From contig NC_134106.1 in assembly GCF_040939455.1 (NCBI RefSeq), positions 41,624,001 through 41,688,000 of the forward strand: 64,000 bases of DNA. The letters are read 5' to 3'. The notes below the pieces were generated by a model. It saw nothing but the letters and a program-made list of their open reading frames with translations, was not told where the DNA came from and searched no databases. Position 1 is the stretch's first letter, and each line of letters starts with the position of its first letter. The translations under genes were made by a program, and so were the position numbers. Origin of the DNA: Microcebus murinus. Lineage: Eukaryota; Chordata; Mammalia; Primates; Cheirogaleidae. Positions 63,126 through 64,000 of the stretch are shown here, one piece after another.

Positions 63126-64000
63126 ATTCATGATCATTCAATTTACAATTGGAACATGAGCACAAAATCTAAAAATCAACCAAATAAACCTTTCAAAACC
63201 TTTCTATCATTATTATCTACTCCCTTTCACTATGCTTAAAAGTAAAAATAAAATTTGATTATAGAGCTAAAAGAAAGTTGTTGCCTGAATATAAGATCAG
63301 GAAAGGTTTTTATTTACATGTCTCCCAGCCTAAGAAGGGAAAGCAAATATTAATCACACCTTAAACTATTCAATTACATTTGTTCAAGGTGCCACCTAGA
63401 AAGGAAAACTGAAATGTGCCTTGAAGGCAAGTACTCAACCAGAGCACTAGAAGGGCTTCCCTAGACAAGAACATTTTGGTTTGTAGGACATAAAGAGTAA
63501 GAGTCAAGTCAGGTGGAAAGGGCAGGTAATACCTTAGGGATGTACAGAGATATGTACAGAGCTCAAGTCCAGGAAGATTTTGGTAAATTCTAGAAACTAT
63601 GAGATGGGAGACATATTAGAAAAGAATCAGGACAAAACAGGTGGAAGGCAGCTATTCTGTTGGCAGATTTTCTCCTCACACTGAATTAGCCAGCTGGAGT
63701 CCTTGGAACTTTCGTAAACTTTTCTGCATCCAGCAGCACTCTGTCCCAGCCAGATGTTGCATCAGTGACAAGTGGAAGCAGGACAAACTCTGAAATTGGT
63801 CACTTTGTTTAGTGAGTGGGGTGACTCTTGGCTAGCGGAAAAAGACATTTTGTATTTAGAAAGTTTGAGATTCCTTAGATGGCTTTCCAGATTTTATGAG
63901 TGCTCTGTGATATGCAAGATCAAACTGAGGAAGGCTAGCCCTTTGGCTGCAGATCTGAGAACTTGCCATAGGAGAACAAAACGAAGCTAAATCACATTAA

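Larger units (their letters stand above)
37104..64000 (-). other. NRXN1: NRXN1 intron upstream of the LNS2 exon (partial)
   Basis: This is transcribed intron by inference; no SS1-region exon was found. Recognisable repeats are listed separately. I see nothing assignable in 37104-38699, 40571-41459, 42301-43002, 49596-51239 (a faint MIR-like stretch near 50190-50260), 52696-53751, 55166-56164, 56271-57074, 57216-57784, 57966-59984, 60461-60999, 61961-62884 and 63126-64000. Confidence 0.8.

Noticed and set aside
1..64000. CRISPR array, operon or prokaryotic mobile system
   Set aside because: No regularly spaced identical repeats, no dense coding; all evidence is of mammalian intron.

Overview
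This window is mammalian nuclear DNA and lies inside the neurexin-1 gene (NRXN1), which is transcribed on the minus strand. The reasons: three minus-strand segments encode contiguous LNS2 (second laminin/neurexin/sex-hormone-binding-globulin) domain sequence of alpha-neurexin-1 with correct splice sites and compatible phases; the rest is AT-rich, CpG-poor intron filled with ancient mammalian repeats (MIR, L2, MER5-type hAT, an ERVL-MaLR LTR). A free Alu-type right-arm monomer points to a primate. The L1 3' ends, which close with a 'TACCCCCATAATATG..AATAAAAATAAA'-like tail, look like those I associate with lemurs, lorises and galagos rather than human L1PA. Strepsirrhine primate is therefore my best guess, not a proof.

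Layout in plus coordinates: 1-33495 is a large downstream intron (more than 33 kb, continuing off the left edge). 33496-33657 is a 162-bp LNS2 exon. 34692-34736 is the splice-site-2 (SS2) microexon, 24 nt long with a 21-nt extension made by a second donor. 36802-37103 is a 302-bp LNS2 exon. 37104-64000 is a large upstream intron continuing off the right edge. Including both SS2 parts, one or none keeps the reading frame. Three TGCATG hexamers (Rbfox-type sites) lie 0.3-0.55 kb downstream of the microexon on the coding strand, suggesting regulated splicing. The exon cluster sits in about 6.5 kb (32.2-38.7 kb) where I recognise no transposable element.

The largest non-gene features are L1 elements. 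One is a full-length L1 (43019-49579), with a perfect 16-bp target-site duplication, a GC-rich 5' UTR starting with a YY1-type site, ORF1 and ORF2; both ORFs are broken by stops and frameshifts, so it is dead. A second L1 (28086-31224) is a 5'-inverted, twin-primed copy. Just upstream of it is a 40-bp fragment matching the start of 5S rRNA. Older L1 remnants lie at 0.8, 17.4, 38.9, 41.5 and 61.2 kb.

I found no new gene system. The points most worth checking are the SS2 microexon with its tandem donors and Rbfox-type sites, a palindrome-dense CpG cluster in the SS2 intron, a 206-bp direct duplication at 98.5% identity (52490/53752), the twin-primed L1 with the 5S fragment, and the L1-in-MIR nesting.
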